This document shows, piece after piece, positions 1 through 16,497 of a DNA stretch of 64,000 bases. The stretch spans positions 434,001 through 498,000 of the forward strand of contig NZ_SACR01000004.1 of the NCBI RefSeq assembly GCF_004016505.1, given 5' to 3'. Both the position numbers and the translations under genes were made by a program. This DNA is from Rubrivivax rivuli (GTDB lineage Bacteria; Pseudomonadota; Gammaproteobacteria; Burkholderiales; Burkholderiaceae_C). The stretch's first letter is position 1. The number at the start of each line of letters is the position of its first letter. The notes beneath the pieces are model-generated. The model searched no databases. It had not been told where the DNA came from and saw only the letters and a list, made by a program, of their open reading frames with translations.

Positions 1-1956
<1,956 letters not shown>

Positions 1957-1989
1957 TCAGACCGCCCTTCAGCGGCCGATAGACACCGA

Positions 1990-6649
<4,660 letters not shown>

Positions 6650-6658
6650 GGCGGCGGA

Positions 6659-8464
6659 TTATCCCGGCTGCCCGGTTTCGGGATGCTGGCCAAACTGCAT
6701 CGCAGCCAGGCGCGCATACAGGCCGCCACGGGCCACCAGCTCGTCGTGCGTGCCGATGTCGACGATGCGGCCCTCGTCCATCACCACGATGCGGTCGGCG
6801 CGCAGCACCGTGGCCAGGCGGTGTGCGATGACGAGTGTGGTGCGGTCGGCCATGGCCGCTTCCAGCGCCTGCTGCACCACGCGTTCGCTCTCGGCGTCCA
6901 GCGCGCTGGTGGCTTCGTCCAGCAGCAGCAGCGGCGGGTTCTTGAGCATCGCGCGGGCGATGCTGATGCGCTGGCGCTGGCCGCCGCTCAGGCGCACGCC
7001 GCGTTCGCCCAGGTAGGTGGCGTAACCCTCGGGCAGGGCGGTGATGAAGTCGTGCGCGTAGGCGGCCTTGGCGGCGGCGTAGACCTCTTCGTCGGTGGCC
7101 TCGGGGCGGCCGTAGCGGATGTTCTCCAGCGCGCTGGTGGAGAACACCGTGCTGTCCTGCGGCACGATGCCGATGCGCTGGCGCAGCGTGGCCAGCGGCA
7201 GCGCCGGCAGCGGCACGCCATCCAGCCGCACCTGGCCCGATTGCACGTCATAAAAGCGCAGCAGCAGCTGCAGCACCGTGCTCTTGCCCGCGCCGCTGGG
7301 GCCCACCAGCGCCACCGTCTCGCCGGCGGCGATGTGCAGGCTGAACTGCTGCAGCGCCGCCTGCTTGGGGCGCGAGGGGTAGTGGAAGACCACGTCGTCG
7401 AAGCTCACCGCGCTGCCGCCCTGCACCGCGGGCAGGGCCTGGGGCTGCGCCGGGTCTTGCACGGGCGATCTTGCGGCCAGCAGCTCCATCAGCCGCTCGG
7501 TCGCACCCGCGGCGCGCAGCAGGTCGCCATAGACCTCGCTGAGCACCGCCACCGCGCCCACGAGGATGATCACGAAGACCACTGTCTGCCCCAGGTGGCC
7601 GGCGCTGATGTTGCCGGCGATGACGGCCTGCGTGCCCTGGTACAGGCCCCAGAGCAGCGCGCCGAAGGTGGCGGTGATCATGAAAGCCACCAACAGCGCG
7701 CGCACGCGGGTGCGCTTGCGGGCCGTCTCGAAGGCGTCTTCGGTGCTGCGGTCGAAACGCGCGGCCTCGCGGCCCTCCTGCACGTAGCTCTGCACCACCG
7801 GTATCTCGGCCAGCACCTCTGCGGCGATGGCGCTGCTGTCGGCCACGCGGTCCTGGCTGGCGCGGCTGAGCTTGCGCACGCGGCGGCCGAAGTAGATGCT
7901 GGGCAGCACCACCAGCACCAGCACGCCCAGCACCTGCGACATCACCCAGGGGTTGGTGACGATCAAGGCGATCAGCGCGCCCGCGCCCATCACCACGTTG
8001 CGCAGCCCCATGCTCAGGCTGCTGCCCACCACGGTCTGCACCAGCGTGGTGTCGGTGGTCAGGCGGCTCAGCACCTCGCCGGTCTTGGTGCTCTCGAAGA
8101 ACTCGGGGCTCTGGCGCAGCACGTGGGCGTAGACGGCGTTGCGCAGGTCGGCCGTGATGCGCTCGCCCAGCCAGCTGACGACGTAGAAGCGCGCTGCCGA
8201 GAAGGTGCCCAGCGCCGCGGCCACGCCGAAGAGCGCCAGGAAGTGCCCGCGCAGCTGCATCAGGCGCTCGCCGGGCTCGGCGGCCACGAGGCCCTGGTCG
8301 ATCAGCACCTTCAGCGCCACCGGAAAGGCCAGTGTGCTGGCCGCGGCCAGCACCAGGAAGACGAAGGCCAGCCCCACCTGCAGGCGGTAGGGGCGGATGA
8401 AGGGCAGCAGGCCCGACAGGGATTTCGGGCTGGCGCCCGGCGGGCGCGTGGGGGTCTCGGGCAT
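6659..8464 (-). CDS. ABC exporter half-transporter, MsbA-like (fused permease and ATPase)
   Basis: A 601-residue type I ABC exporter: N-terminal six-helix membrane domain (about 25-320) then an ATPase domain. Walker A GPSGAGKST starts at residue 388; the signature LSGGQRQRISIARAM and Walker B LLLLDEATSALD follow. Such half-transporters dimerise in the inner membrane; lipid A, lipids or drugs are possible cargo, and sequence alone does not decide. ATG at 8464 is used; a longer reading upstream to 8926 would be antisense to the divergent gene and looks spurious. It lies 9 bp upstream of thyA, which may be incidental. Confidence 0.9.
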   Translation of the reverse strand: MPETPTRPPGASPKSLSGLLPFIRPYRLQVGLAFVFLVLAAASTLAFPVALKVLIDQGLVAAEPGERLMQLRGHFLALFGVAAALGTFSAARFYVVSWLGERITADLRNAVYAHVLRQSPEFFESTKTGEVLSRLTTDTTLVQTVVGSSLSMGLRNVVMGAGALIALIVTNPWVMSQVLGVLVLVVLPSIYFGRRVRKLSRASQDRVADSSAIAAEVLAEIPVVQSYVQEGREAARFDRSTEDAFETARKRTRVRALLVAFMITATFGALLWGLYQGTQAVIAGNISAGHLGQTVVFVIILVGAVAVLSEVYGDLLRAAGATERLMELLAARSPVQDPAQPQALPAVQGGSAVSFDDVVFHYPSRPKQAALQQFSLHIAAGETVALVGPSGAGKSTVLQLLLRFYDVQSGQVRLDGVPLPALPLATLRQRIGIVPQDSTVFSTSALENIRYGRPEATDEEVYAAAKAAYAHDFITALPEGYATYLGERGVRLSGGQRQRISIARAMLKNPPLLLLDEATSALDAESERVVQQALEAAMADRTTLVIAHRLATVLRADRIVVMDEGRIVDIGTHDELVARGGLYARLAAMQFGQHPETGQPG

Positions 8465-8588
8465 GGGCGCGAGTCTATGCGGCGGCCCCGGCCCACCCGG
8501 GTTGCGGGGGGCCTGCAGGGCGCCAAACTGCAGCCAGCCCTTCAGTTGCGGCCGCTTGTGGTCGAATACCCGGGTAGACCCTCGCAAG

Positions 8589-9461
8589 ATGAGCGCCCCC
8601 ACCCCGCACCCGGCCACCGAAGCCGCCCCGCCGCCCGCCCGTGCCGCCGTGTCCCTGGCCGGGCTGCTGGCGTTTCTGGGCGTGGGCGGCGTGCTGATGG
8701 CCGGCGCCGTGGCGCTGGCCCTGTGGCCCTGGCTGAACGGCCAGGGCTGGGCCGCCGAGTCCGCGGGCGCCTGGAGCGCAGCCCTGGGTGCCACGGCCGG
8801 GCTGGTGCTGGCCGGCGTGCCGATGGCGCTGCTGGTCTGGAAGCTGGCGCGCGAGTTGGCCCCGGGCGGTGGCCGCGCCGACGCCGGCGCCGCCCCGCCG
8901 GCCGGCATGCCCCGCGCGCTGTTCATGACCCTGGCCGAGCGCGAGTTCGCGCGGGCCCGCCGCTACGGCACCGGCGCCGCCCTGGTGCTGGTGGACATCG
9001 ACCGCTACGCCCGCCTGTGCGAAGCCCGTGGCCTGGCCGCGGGCGACGCGGTGCTAGCGCAGTTGCTCTGCCTCACCGCCCCCACCCTGCGCACGGCCGA
9101 TGTGCTGACGCAGTTCGGGCCGGCGCAGATGGCCGTCTTCCTGGTGCATGCCGATGCCACGGGCGCGCTCGACGTGGCCGAGCGCCTGCGCGAGCGCGCC
9201 GAGCAGATGGAAGTGCCGCACCCCGAGCACCCGGCCGGCGCTCCGCTGCGCGTGACGGTGAGCACCGGCGTGGCCCACCTGCGCCCGGCGCACCTGAACC
9301 TGCAGGCGCTGGTGGAAGACGCGCAGGACGCCCTGATCGCGGCACGCGCCGCGGGCGGCAACTGCGTCCGTGCTGCGCCGGTGGACCTGGGCGGCGTCAG
9401 CCGCACCGACACCCTGCCCGAGCGCCGCCGCGCCCAGCCGCGGCCCAACAACGACGCCTGA
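8589..9461 (+). CDS. membrane protein with degenerate GGDEF-like domain
   Basis: A 290-residue protein with two predicted membrane helices (about residues 24-50 and 67-90) and a C-terminal domain that follows the GGDEF fold: FARARRYGTGAALVLVDIDR, then LRTADVLTQFGPAQMAVFL. The position of the GGDEF motif reads GPAQM, so the catalytic and metal-binding residues are gone and no cyclase activity is expected. The later VSTGVAHL segment matches the family's SxGVA strand. It may bind a nucleotide, act as a dimerisation unit or be decaying. ATG at 8589 is chosen because the 64 upstream in-frame codons overlap the divergent exporter and its promoter region. Confidence 0.75.
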   Translation: MSAPTPHPATEAAPPPARAAVSLAGLLAFLGVGGVLMAGAVALALWPWLNGQGWAAESAGAWSAALGATAGLVLAGVPMALLVWKLARELAPGGGRADAGAAPPAGMPRALFMTLAEREFARARRYGTGAALVLVDIDRYARLCEARGLAAGDAVLAQLLCLTAPTLRTADVLTQFGPAQMAVFLVHADATGALDVAERLRERAEQMEVPHPEHPAGAPLRVTVSTGVAHLRPAHLNLQALVEDAQDALIAARAAGGNCVRAAPVDLGGVSRTDTLPERRRAQPRPNNDA

Positions 9462-9473
9462 ACCGGCCCGCGG

Positions 9474-10619
9474 CTAGAGCTTCAGCCGCTGCGCGTAACC
9501 CGTCATCTCCAGGTAGCCCAGGCCCACGCGCCGGCCCTGGCTGTCGAGCAGTTCGCTCAGGCCTTCCCAGTAGACCGTGCCGGTGCTGCTGCGGCTGTCG
9601 AGTTCCTGCGCGTCGACCAGCGCGTTCACGGTCCAGGCCCCGGCCGGGGTGGTCACCTGCCACTGCACCGGGTAGCTGGCGGCCGTGGCCGGGCTGCGCC
9701 AGCGGCGGCCGGCGCCGAAGCGCACCTCGTCGGGGCCGAACGCCCGCACCGCGCCGCCCGGCGCGCGGTGGCTGCCGCCGGCCCACAGCGCGCTGCCGTC
9801 GGCACGGCGCAGCACGAAGGCGGTGAGCGCCGACCCGTCGAAGAGGTTGATGCCGATCCAGTCCCAGCCCACGGCGTCGGCGGCCAGGATCTCGTCGCTC
9901 CACTCGTGGTCCATCCAGGCGCGGCCACGGCCGGTGGCCGGACGGTCGCCCACGTGCACGGTGCCGCCGGCCTGCAACTGCACCTCGCTGTAGTAGTGGC
10001 TGGCCTGCTGCGGTTCGGGGCCCTTGCGCGACCAGCCGGCCTCGCCCTGCAACAGCAGCGGCTGGGTGCGGGCGAGGTAAAGGTCCAGCGCCAGCGGGCT
10101 GCCGGGCAGGGGCACGCTGTCGGCGCGCGCGGGTGTGGGCTTCAGGTGGGTGCGCACGCGCCAGCCGCGGCCGTCGTCTTCCATCGTCCAGCTGCCCAGT
10201 TGCACCGCGCCCTGCGTGGTGCTGGCATGGCCGGTGGCGGCGCCGGGCTGGCCGCTCCAGCGCTGCAGGCGCTGATCATGCGCGTGGCGCCCGCTGGCGA
10301 TGTCGGTGACGGCGGCGTGCGCGAACAGCAGTTGCCGCGCTGCGAAGCGGCTCGGGTTGTCGTCGGCCAGGAAGGTGCGGCTGCGGAAGAAGGTGATCTG
10401 GAAGCCGTGCGTCGGCGCGGCTTCGGTGCCCAGCCAGCCGGTCGCGTACCACCACTCGGTGCGCGCGGCGAGGTGCGCGCCGTGGTCGGCCGGGAAGCCG
10501 AGCACGCGGCCGCGCTGCACGCTGGCGCTGGCTGCGCCTGCGGCGGCCCAGGGTGTGCCGGCCAGCGCGGCCAGGGCCTGCAGCCAGCGGCGGCGGCTGG
10601 GCGGGGTGAGGCGGCTCAC
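9474..10619 (-). CDS. lipocalin-like CrtC/AttH family exported protein
   Basis: A 381-residue exported protein of the hydroxyneurosporene synthase/AttH family. The N-terminus carries a twin-arginine-type start (RRRWLQALAAL). Family hallmarks include RTEWWYATGWL, GFQITFFRSR, HYYSEVQLQ and AWMDHEWSDEIL, whose acidic and histidine residues lie in the barrel. In many proteobacteria such genes adjoin an FtsX-type permease and a LolD-type ATPase; here those partners are at 13169-16400, separated by three unrelated genes. The start is GTG at 10619 with GAGG seven bases upstream. Carotenoid hydration is possible by family but no carotenoid genes are nearby, so a role in envelope lipid or substrate handling with the ABC system is more likely. 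Confidence 0.82.
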   Translation of the reverse strand: MSRLTPPSRRRWLQALAALAGTPWAAAGAASASVQRGRVLGFPADHGAHLAARTEWWYATGWLGTEAAPTHGFQITFFRSRTFLADDNPSRFAARQLLFAHAAVTDIASGRHAHDQRLQRWSGQPGAATGHASTTQGAVQLGSWTMEDDGRGWRVRTHLKPTPARADSVPLPGSPLALDLYLARTQPLLLQGEAGWSRKGPEPQQASHYYSEVQLQAGGTVHVGDRPATGRGRAWMDHEWSDEILAADAVGWDWIGINLFDGSALTAFVLRRADGSALWAGGSHRAPGGAVRAFGPDEVRFGAGRRWRSPATAASYPVQWQVTTPAGAWTVNALVDAQELDSRSSTGTVYWEGLSELLDSQGRRVGLGYLEMTGYAQRLKL

Positions 10620-10856
10620 GGCTTGGCCTCGACGCCACGGTCGGTTCTGTCGGCGCGGATCATGGATGTCATGGGGAGAAGTTCGGGATCACCGGCTTGC
10701 GGCGCCGTGCCCGGCCGGGCAGCGTAACGCGAGTCTCGCCGCCTCGAGCGAGGCCCTGCGATCGACCTTGCGTGGCGGTGCATGATCCACATTCACAGCC
10801 CGCCGGGCTTGGGGTGCGGCCTGCTGCGGGCTGCACCGGGGCGATGGAGAGAACGA

Positions 10857-11789
10857 ATGCGGATCGTGATCATGGGCAGTGGGGGCGTCGGGGCCTACGT
10901 GGGCGCGCGGCTTCAGGCGGCGGGCGAAGACGTGGCCTTCATCGCCCGGGGCGCCCACCTGCAGGCCCTGCAGGCCGGGGGCTTGCACCTGCAGCACCCG
11001 CAGCACCCGCTGCACCTGCCCCAGGTGCAGGTGAGCGCCGAGGCCCGCGAACTGGCCCGCAGCGGCCCGGCCGATCTCGTTGTCTTCGCCGTCAAGCTGG
11101 GCGACACGGTGACCGCGGCGCGTGCGCTGGGCCCCTTGCTCGGCCCGCAGACGCGCATCCTCACGCTGCAGAACGGCATCGACAGCGTCGGCCTCATCCA
11201 AGCGGAAGTCGGCACGACGACAGTGCGCGGCGGCGTCATCTACGTCTCTGCCGTGATCGACCGGCCCGGCGTGATCCGCAGCCCGGGCGGGCTGCATGTC
11301 ATCGTGGCCGATGCCGGTGGTGGCGACCCCGTGATGGCCGCCTTCTTCGAGGCCTGCGGCCGTGCCACCGCGTTGCAGGCCAAGCCCACGGACGACATCC
11401 GCGCGGTGCTGTGGGAGAAGTTCATCGCACTGAGCGCGCTGTCGGCCACCACCTCGCTGCTGCGTGCGCCGATGGGCGCCATCCTGGCCCACCCCGAGAC
11501 CCGTGCGCTGCAGCGCCAACTCATCGAAGAGGCGGTGGCCGTGGCCGAGGCCGCCGGCGTGCCCCAGCGCGCCGGCCTGGTCGAGGAAGTGATGACGAAA
11601 CTGGCGGCCATGCCGGCCAACTTCCGCTCGTCGATGTCTGAAGACCTCGCACGCGGCAAGCCGCTGGAACTGAACTGGCTGTCCGGCCGAGTGCATGCAC
11701 TCGGCCAGCAACTGGGCGTGCCGACGCCGGCGCACAGCACGGCGTGGCGCGCGCTGGTGCTCTATGTCGACGGCCAGACGGGCGTCTGA
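10857..11789 (+). CDS. ketopantoate reductase (ApbA/PanE) family oxidoreductase
   Basis: NADP-dependent reductase of the 2-dehydropantoate 2-reductase family, 310 residues. The N-terminal dinucleotide site is MRIVIMGSGGVGAYVGARL, with the family LQNGID segment near residue 105 and the catalytic lysine region LWEKFIAL. The usual asparagines after that lysine (K-x3-N-x3-N in PanE) read L-S and S here, so the substrate may be another 2-oxo acid and I leave the symbol empty. ATG at 10857 has GGAGAG five bases upstream. The gene ends 5 bp before the VF530 gene, likely co-transcribed. Confidence 0.85.
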   Translation: MRIVIMGSGGVGAYVGARLQAAGEDVAFIARGAHLQALQAGGLHLQHPQHPLHLPQVQVSAEARELARSGPADLVVFAVKLGDTVTAARALGPLLGPQTRILTLQNGIDSVGLIQAEVGTTTVRGGVIYVSAVIDRPGVIRSPGGLHVIVADAGGGDPVMAAFFEACGRATALQAKPTDDIRAVLWEKFIALSALSATTSLLRAPMGAILAHPETRALQRQLIEEAVAVAEAAGVPQRAGLVEEVMTKLAAMPANFRSSMSEDLARGKPLELNWLSGRVHALGQQLGVPTPAHSTAWRALVLYVDGQTGV

Positions 11790-11794
11790 GCGCG

Positions 11795-12094
11795 ATGTCG
11801 AATCCGATTCCGCCGCCGCCCCCTTCACCCCCGCCGGCGCAGCCGCGCAACCCGCTGCACGGCAAGTCGCTGGAGGCCCTCCTCACCGAGCTGGTGGCGC
11901 ACTACGGCTGGGACGGCCTCGCGCAGCGCGTGGCCCTGCGCTGCTTCAGCAACGAGCCCAGCGTGGGCTCCAGCCTGAAGGTGCTGCGCAAGACCCCGTG
12001 GGCGCGCGAGAAGGTGGAGAGCCTGTACCTCTTCATGCTGCGCGAGAGGCTGCGCGGTGCGCGGCGCGAGGGCCTGCCCCGTGCAGGCTCCTGA
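11795..12094 (+). CDS. VF530 family (DUF2132) small protein
   Basis: A 99-residue protein of the VF530/DUF2132 family, of known fold but no established function. The recognisable core is NPLHGKSLEALLTELV, HYGWDGLAQRV, CFSNEPSVGSSLKVLRKTPW and REKVESLYL. An added proline-rich leader (IPPPPPSPPP) and a basic tail (RLRGARREGLP) flank the core. It starts 5 bp after the reductase stop and converges on the formamidase-like gene. The poly-proline stretch would make translation dependent on elongation factor P. Confidence 0.88.
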   Translation: MSNPIPPPPPSPPPAQPRNPLHGKSLEALLTELVAHYGWDGLAQRVALRCFSNEPSVGSSLKVLRKTPWAREKVESLYLFMLRERLRGARREGLPRAGS

Positions 12095-12103
12095 GCGCCC
12101 CCC

Positions 12104-13054
12104 TCAGCGCTGGATCAGGGCCTTGGGCAGCATGCCGTGCACGCCCTTGTGCCCGTTGACGCTCTGCGTGATGCGGAAGTCCACCGCCAGGCTGCACAGG
12201 GTGTAGGCGTCCTCGCGGCCGAGGCCGGCGTGCTCGCCCAGCAAGGCGATCATGTCGCGCAGCGCCATCTCCAGGGCACGGTCGAGGTCGGGGTCGGTGC
12301 CCATGGTGATCCAGTGCGTGGGCGTTTCCCCTCGCGGAAAGCTCAAGCCCTGGCCCGCGGCCCGCTTGTGCAGCACCAGTTCGAAGGTGCCCAGCAGGGC
12401 CGTCTCTATCGCGGTGACACACACCTCGCCATCCCCTTGTGCGCCGTGCCCGTCGCCGCAGGAGAAGAGGGCGCCGGGCGCGTGCACCGGCAGGTACAGG
12501 CGGGTGCCGGGGCCGAGTTCCTTGTTGTCCAGATTGCCGCCGTGCGCGCGGGGCTGGATGGTGCTGATGCGGCCCCAGTTCGGCGGTGGCGCCACGCCCA
12601 TCACGCCGAAGAACGGGTGCAGCGGCAGCGCCAGGCCCCAAGGCAGCAAGGCGACGCCCCGCTCGCGATCGAGCGGGATGTTGAGGTGCCGGTAGGCCTG
12701 GAAATCGTCGGGCAGGGTGCCCGCCAAGGGGCGGATCACGTTGTAGCCCCAGTCCTGCCGCAGCTGCACGTCGATGATGCGCACCTCCAGCACGTCGCCC
12801 GGCATCGCGCCTTCCACCGCAACGGGGCCGGTCAGGATGTGCCCGGGCATGGCCATGGGCAGGCGGGCGTGGATGTCCAGCAGCTCCGGCGGCACGTGGA
12901 AGCCTGCCGGCGGCAGCACCGCGCTGCCGCCGCTGACCGTCGCGACCGTGAAGCGCTGGCCGCTGGCCACGGTCAGCGCCGGCTTCAGGCTGGCATCGAA
13001 GAAGCCCCAGTGGCAGGTTTCGACGCTGGCAGGCAGGTGGGGCAGGGTGCTCAT
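12104..13054 (-). CDS. acetamidase/formamidase (FmdA/AmdA) family protein
   Basis: A 316-residue member of the FmdA/AmdA amidohydrolase family, which releases ammonia from formamide or short amides. Recognisable segments are VETCHWGFFDASLKP near the N-terminus, the DVQLRQDWGYNVIRP region, GVMGVAPP, HGGNLDNKEL and CGDGHGAQGDGEV, which hold conserved metal and substrate residues. ATG at 13054 gives the normal N-terminus; an ATG nine bases upstream (13063) is equally possible because neither has a strong ribosome site. It lies between the FtsX-type permease and the VF530 gene. The amide substrate is unknown, and no amide transporter is adjacent. Confidence 0.86.
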   Translation of the reverse strand: MSTLPHLPASVETCHWGFFDASLKPALTVASGQRFTVATVSGGSAVLPPAGFHVPPELLDIHARLPMAMPGHILTGPVAVEGAMPGDVLEVRIIDVQLRQDWGYNVIRPLAGTLPDDFQAYRHLNIPLDRERGVALLPWGLALPLHPFFGVMGVAPPPNWGRISTIQPRAHGGNLDNKELGPGTRLYLPVHAPGALFSCGDGHGAQGDGEVCVTAIETALLGTFELVLHKRAAGQGLSFPRGETPTHWITMGTDPDLDRALEMALRDMIALLGEHAGLGREDAYTLCSLAVDFRITQSVNGHKGVHGMLPKALIQR

Positions 13055-13168
13055 GGCCTGCATGATGAGGCCGGGCCGGCGGCCCCGTTCCCTCGCCCGG
13101 TTCTTCGGCGCGCTGCCCGGCGGCGCCACGGGCACGCGCTGGCCTGTGCGGTGCACACGGGTTTCGCC

Positions 13169-15742
13169 TTACCAGTCTTCCTTCACGCTCAGCACCGCGG
13201 CGCGGCCCGAGGCGCGGCGCGCGCTGAAGGCCGCGGTGGCGGTGCCGGCGGCCAGCACCGCCAGCGCCAGCAGCGCCAGCCGGCCCCAGGGCAGCACGAG
13301 TTCCATGGTCCAGTGGAAGCTCTGCGGGTTCACCACGAACACCAGCACCATGCTCACCGCCACGCCCAGCACCAGGCCCACCAGCGTGCCGGCGGCCACC
13401 CAGGCGCCGGCCTCGCCGGCCACCACGCCCACCACCTGGCGGCGCGTGAGGCCCAGGTGCGCGAGCAGGCCGAACTCCTTGCGCCGCGCCAGCACCTGCG
13501 CCGAGAGGCTGGCCGCGATGCCGATGAGCCCGATGGCAATCGCCACGGCCTGCAGGTAGTAGGTGACGGCGAAGCTGCGGTCGAAGATGCGCAGCGAGAG
13601 CTGGCGCAGCTCGCTCGCGCTGGCGAACTCCAGCATGGCCGGGTCGGGCAGCAGGGCGCGCAGCGCGTCCTGCACGGCGGCGGGGCTGGCGCCGGGCGCC
13701 AGCCACAGCGCCAGGTCGTTCAAGCGATCGTCTTTCGTCAAGCGGCGGTAGTCGCCTTCGGCCATCACCACGGCGCCGAACTGGCGCGCGTAGTCGCGCC
13801 AGACACCGCGCACGCGCACCGGCACCTGCTGGCCGGCCAGCGGCAGCGTGAGGCGGCTGCCGGCTTGCGCGCCGTAGAGCGCGACCATCGCCTCGCTGAC
13901 GAACACGCCCACCTCGCCGGGCCGCACCACAGCGGGCGGCAGCGGCGCCTCCAGCAGCGGCAGCGCGTCTTGCGGTGAGGCCAGTTCGCGCGCGATCAGG
14001 CTCACGGCGGGGCGGTCGGGCGCCATCTGCAGCGCGCGGGTGCGCGAGGCCAGCACACGCTCCACGCCCGGCACGGCGGCGGCGCGTTGCGCGAAATCGG
14101 GCGGCAGCCAGGCCTGCTCGGCGCTGGCGCCGCTGCCGGCGCTGCGCGCGTACAGGTCGGCCGGCAGCACGCTGGCCAGCCACTGCGTGACGCCGTCGCG
14201 GAAGCTGGCCACCATCACCGTGAGCGCCACGCTCAGCGCCAGGCTGGCGACCACGCCGGCCACCGCGGCGGTGGCGGTGCGGCGCTGGAAACGCGCGCGC
14301 TGCAGCGCCAGCAGCGGCAGCGCGCCCAGCGTGGCGCGCCGTGCCGGGCCCACCCCGGCCAGCAGCGCGTGCACGACGGCCGGCACCAGGGCCACGCCGC
14401 CCAGCAGCAGCGCGGCCACGCCCACGTAGGCCGCCAGCGGCAGGCCGAAGAGCGGCGGCAGGAAGGCCGCGCCGGTGCCCAGCGCCAGCAGCGCCAGCCC
14501 CGGCCACGCGGGCGGCGCGCTGCCGCCTGGGGTGCCCAGGCCCTTCAAGGCCTGCGCGGGTGACAGGGCCTCGGCCTGCCGCGCCGGCCACCACCCACCC
14601 AGCACCGCCGAGACCGTGCCCAAGGCGCCGAAGACCAGCGTGCCGGCCACGCCCACCTGCAGCGGGGGCACGATGCCGGGGAAGTAACCGCCGCCCAGAT
14701 CCCCCGCCAGGAAACGCAGCGCCGCCGCGGCCAGGCCGGCGCCGGCCAGCAGGCCCAGCACGCTGCCCGCGGCGCCCAGCAGCGCGCACTCGGCCAGCAC
14801 CCACCGCCGGCGTTCGGCCGCCGTGAGCCCCAGCACGCCCAGCAGCGCGAAGGCCGGTGTGCGCTGCGCCACGCTGAGCGAGACCACGCTGAAGACGAGG
14901 AAGGCGCCAACGAACAAGGCCACCAGCGCCAGCACCGTGAGGTTCACGCGGTAGGCGCGGCTGAGGTTGCTGACACGCTGCTCGGTGTCGTCGGCGGCGC
15001 GCGCCTGCACGCCCGCGGGCAGCTCGGTGCGCCGCAGCCAATCGGCACGTTCGACACCCGGCTGCAGGCGCACGTCGATGCGCGACAGCCGCCCGATCTG
15101 CCCGAAAGCCGCCTGCGCGCCGGCCAGGTCCATCACCACCAGCGCCGTGCCGCCGGCACCGGTGGTGCCAGCCACGCGCAGCGGCACCCAGCGGGTGCCG
15201 GCCTGCAGCTTCAGCGTGCCGCCCTCGGGCTGCCCGGTGGCGCTGCGCGCACTCGGGTTGGGGAAGGCGGCGCCGGGGTCGAGGAAGACCAGGCGGTCTT
15301 CGCCCTCGGCGGACTTGGGCATCAGCGCCGGGGCCAGGGGCGCGGCGCGCAGCAGGTCCAGGCCGAGCACGCGCACAGGGATTCGGCCGCTGCTGCGCAG
15401 GCCTTCGAGTGCGGGGGCGCTGGCCGATGAGGCTGCAGCTGCCGGGCCTTGCGCATAGGTGTCGACCTCCAGCACCGGGCTGGCCAGCGCCACGTCGGGG
15501 TCGGTGGCGATGCGGTCGAAGAGGCTGTCATCGAAACCCTCGCGCGCGCCGCGCAGCGTGAGGTCGGGCTCGCCGTTGGCGGTGCGCACCGCGGCGCTGA
15601 ACTCGGCCAGCGCGCTCTGGTTGATCAGGTGCACCGAGTAGGCCAGGGCCACGCCCAGTGCCACGGCGAGCAGGGCCACGCCGTGGCGCCACGGGTGGTG
15701 GCGCCACTCGCGCAGCGCCAGCAGCCAGAAGAGACTTTTCAC
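13169..15742 (-). CDS. FtsX-type ABC transporter permease
   Basis: An 857-residue membrane permease of the FtsX/MacB-like class. It has an N-terminal helix, a large periplasmic domain (about residues 45-240), a first block of helices (about 250-480), a second periplasmic domain and a final three-helix block ending near SARRASGRAAVLSVKEDW. The start is taken as GTG at 15742, giving VKSLFWLLALREWRHHPWR, the family's typical beginning; GTG at 15769 would overlap the ATPase gene. It follows the ATPase gene by 10 bp. The pair resembles transporters encoded beside AttH/CrtC-like proteins, here displaced to 9474-10619. Likely moves lipids, lipoproteins or peptides across or out of the inner membrane. 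Confidence 0.88.
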   Translation of the reverse strand: MKSLFWLLALREWRHHPWRHGVALLAVALGVALAYSVHLINQSALAEFSAAVRTANGEPDLTLRGAREGFDDSLFDRIATDPDVALASPVLEVDTYAQGPAAAASSASAPALEGLRSSGRIPVRVLGLDLLRAAPLAPALMPKSAEGEDRLVFLDPGAAFPNPSARSATGQPEGGTLKLQAGTRWVPLRVAGTTGAGGTALVVMDLAGAQAAFGQIGRLSRIDVRLQPGVERADWLRRTELPAGVQARAADDTEQRVSNLSRAYRVNLTVLALVALFVGAFLVFSVVSLSVAQRTPAFALLGVLGLTAAERRRWVLAECALLGAAGSVLGLLAGAGLAAAALRFLAGDLGGGYFPGIVPPLQVGVAGTLVFGALGTVSAVLGGWWPARQAEALSPAQALKGLGTPGGSAPPAWPGLALLALGTGAAFLPPLFGLPLAAYVGVAALLLGGVALVPAVVHALLAGVGPARRATLGALPLLALQRARFQRRTATAAVAGVVASLALSVALTVMVASFRDGVTQWLASVLPADLYARSAGSGASAEQAWLPPDFAQRAAAVPGVERVLASRTRALQMAPDRPAVSLIARELASPQDALPLLEAPLPPAVVRPGEVGVFVSEAMVALYGAQAGSRLTLPLAGQQVPVRVRGVWRDYARQFGAVVMAEGDYRRLTKDDRLNDLALWLAPGASPAAVQDALRALLPDPAMLEFASASELRQLSLRIFDRSFAVTYYLQAVAIAIGLIGIAASLSAQVLARRKEFGLLAHLGLTRRQVVGVVAGEAGAWVAAGTLVGLVLGVAVSMVLVFVVNPQSFHWTMELVLPWGRLALLALAVLAAGTATAAFSARRASGRAAVLSVKEDW

Positions 15743-15752
15743 GCGCGCAGGC

Positions 15753-16400
<648 letters not shown>

Positions 16401-16497
16401 GAGCGTCGGATGATGCCGCAGCGGGCCTGCCCCTCGGGGGCTGCGTGCTATCGTGAACGCAGCCCGTGAAGAGGGGCGTCAACCAAGGTTTCTGAGC

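Noticed and set aside
8465-8926. N-terminal extension of the ABC exporter to 8926.
   Set aside because: It would cover the divergent gene's start in antisense and adds no transporter-like sequence.
12137-13978. Long plus-strand frame opposite the formamidase-like and permease genes.
   Set aside because: Antisense shadow with no recognisable motifs.
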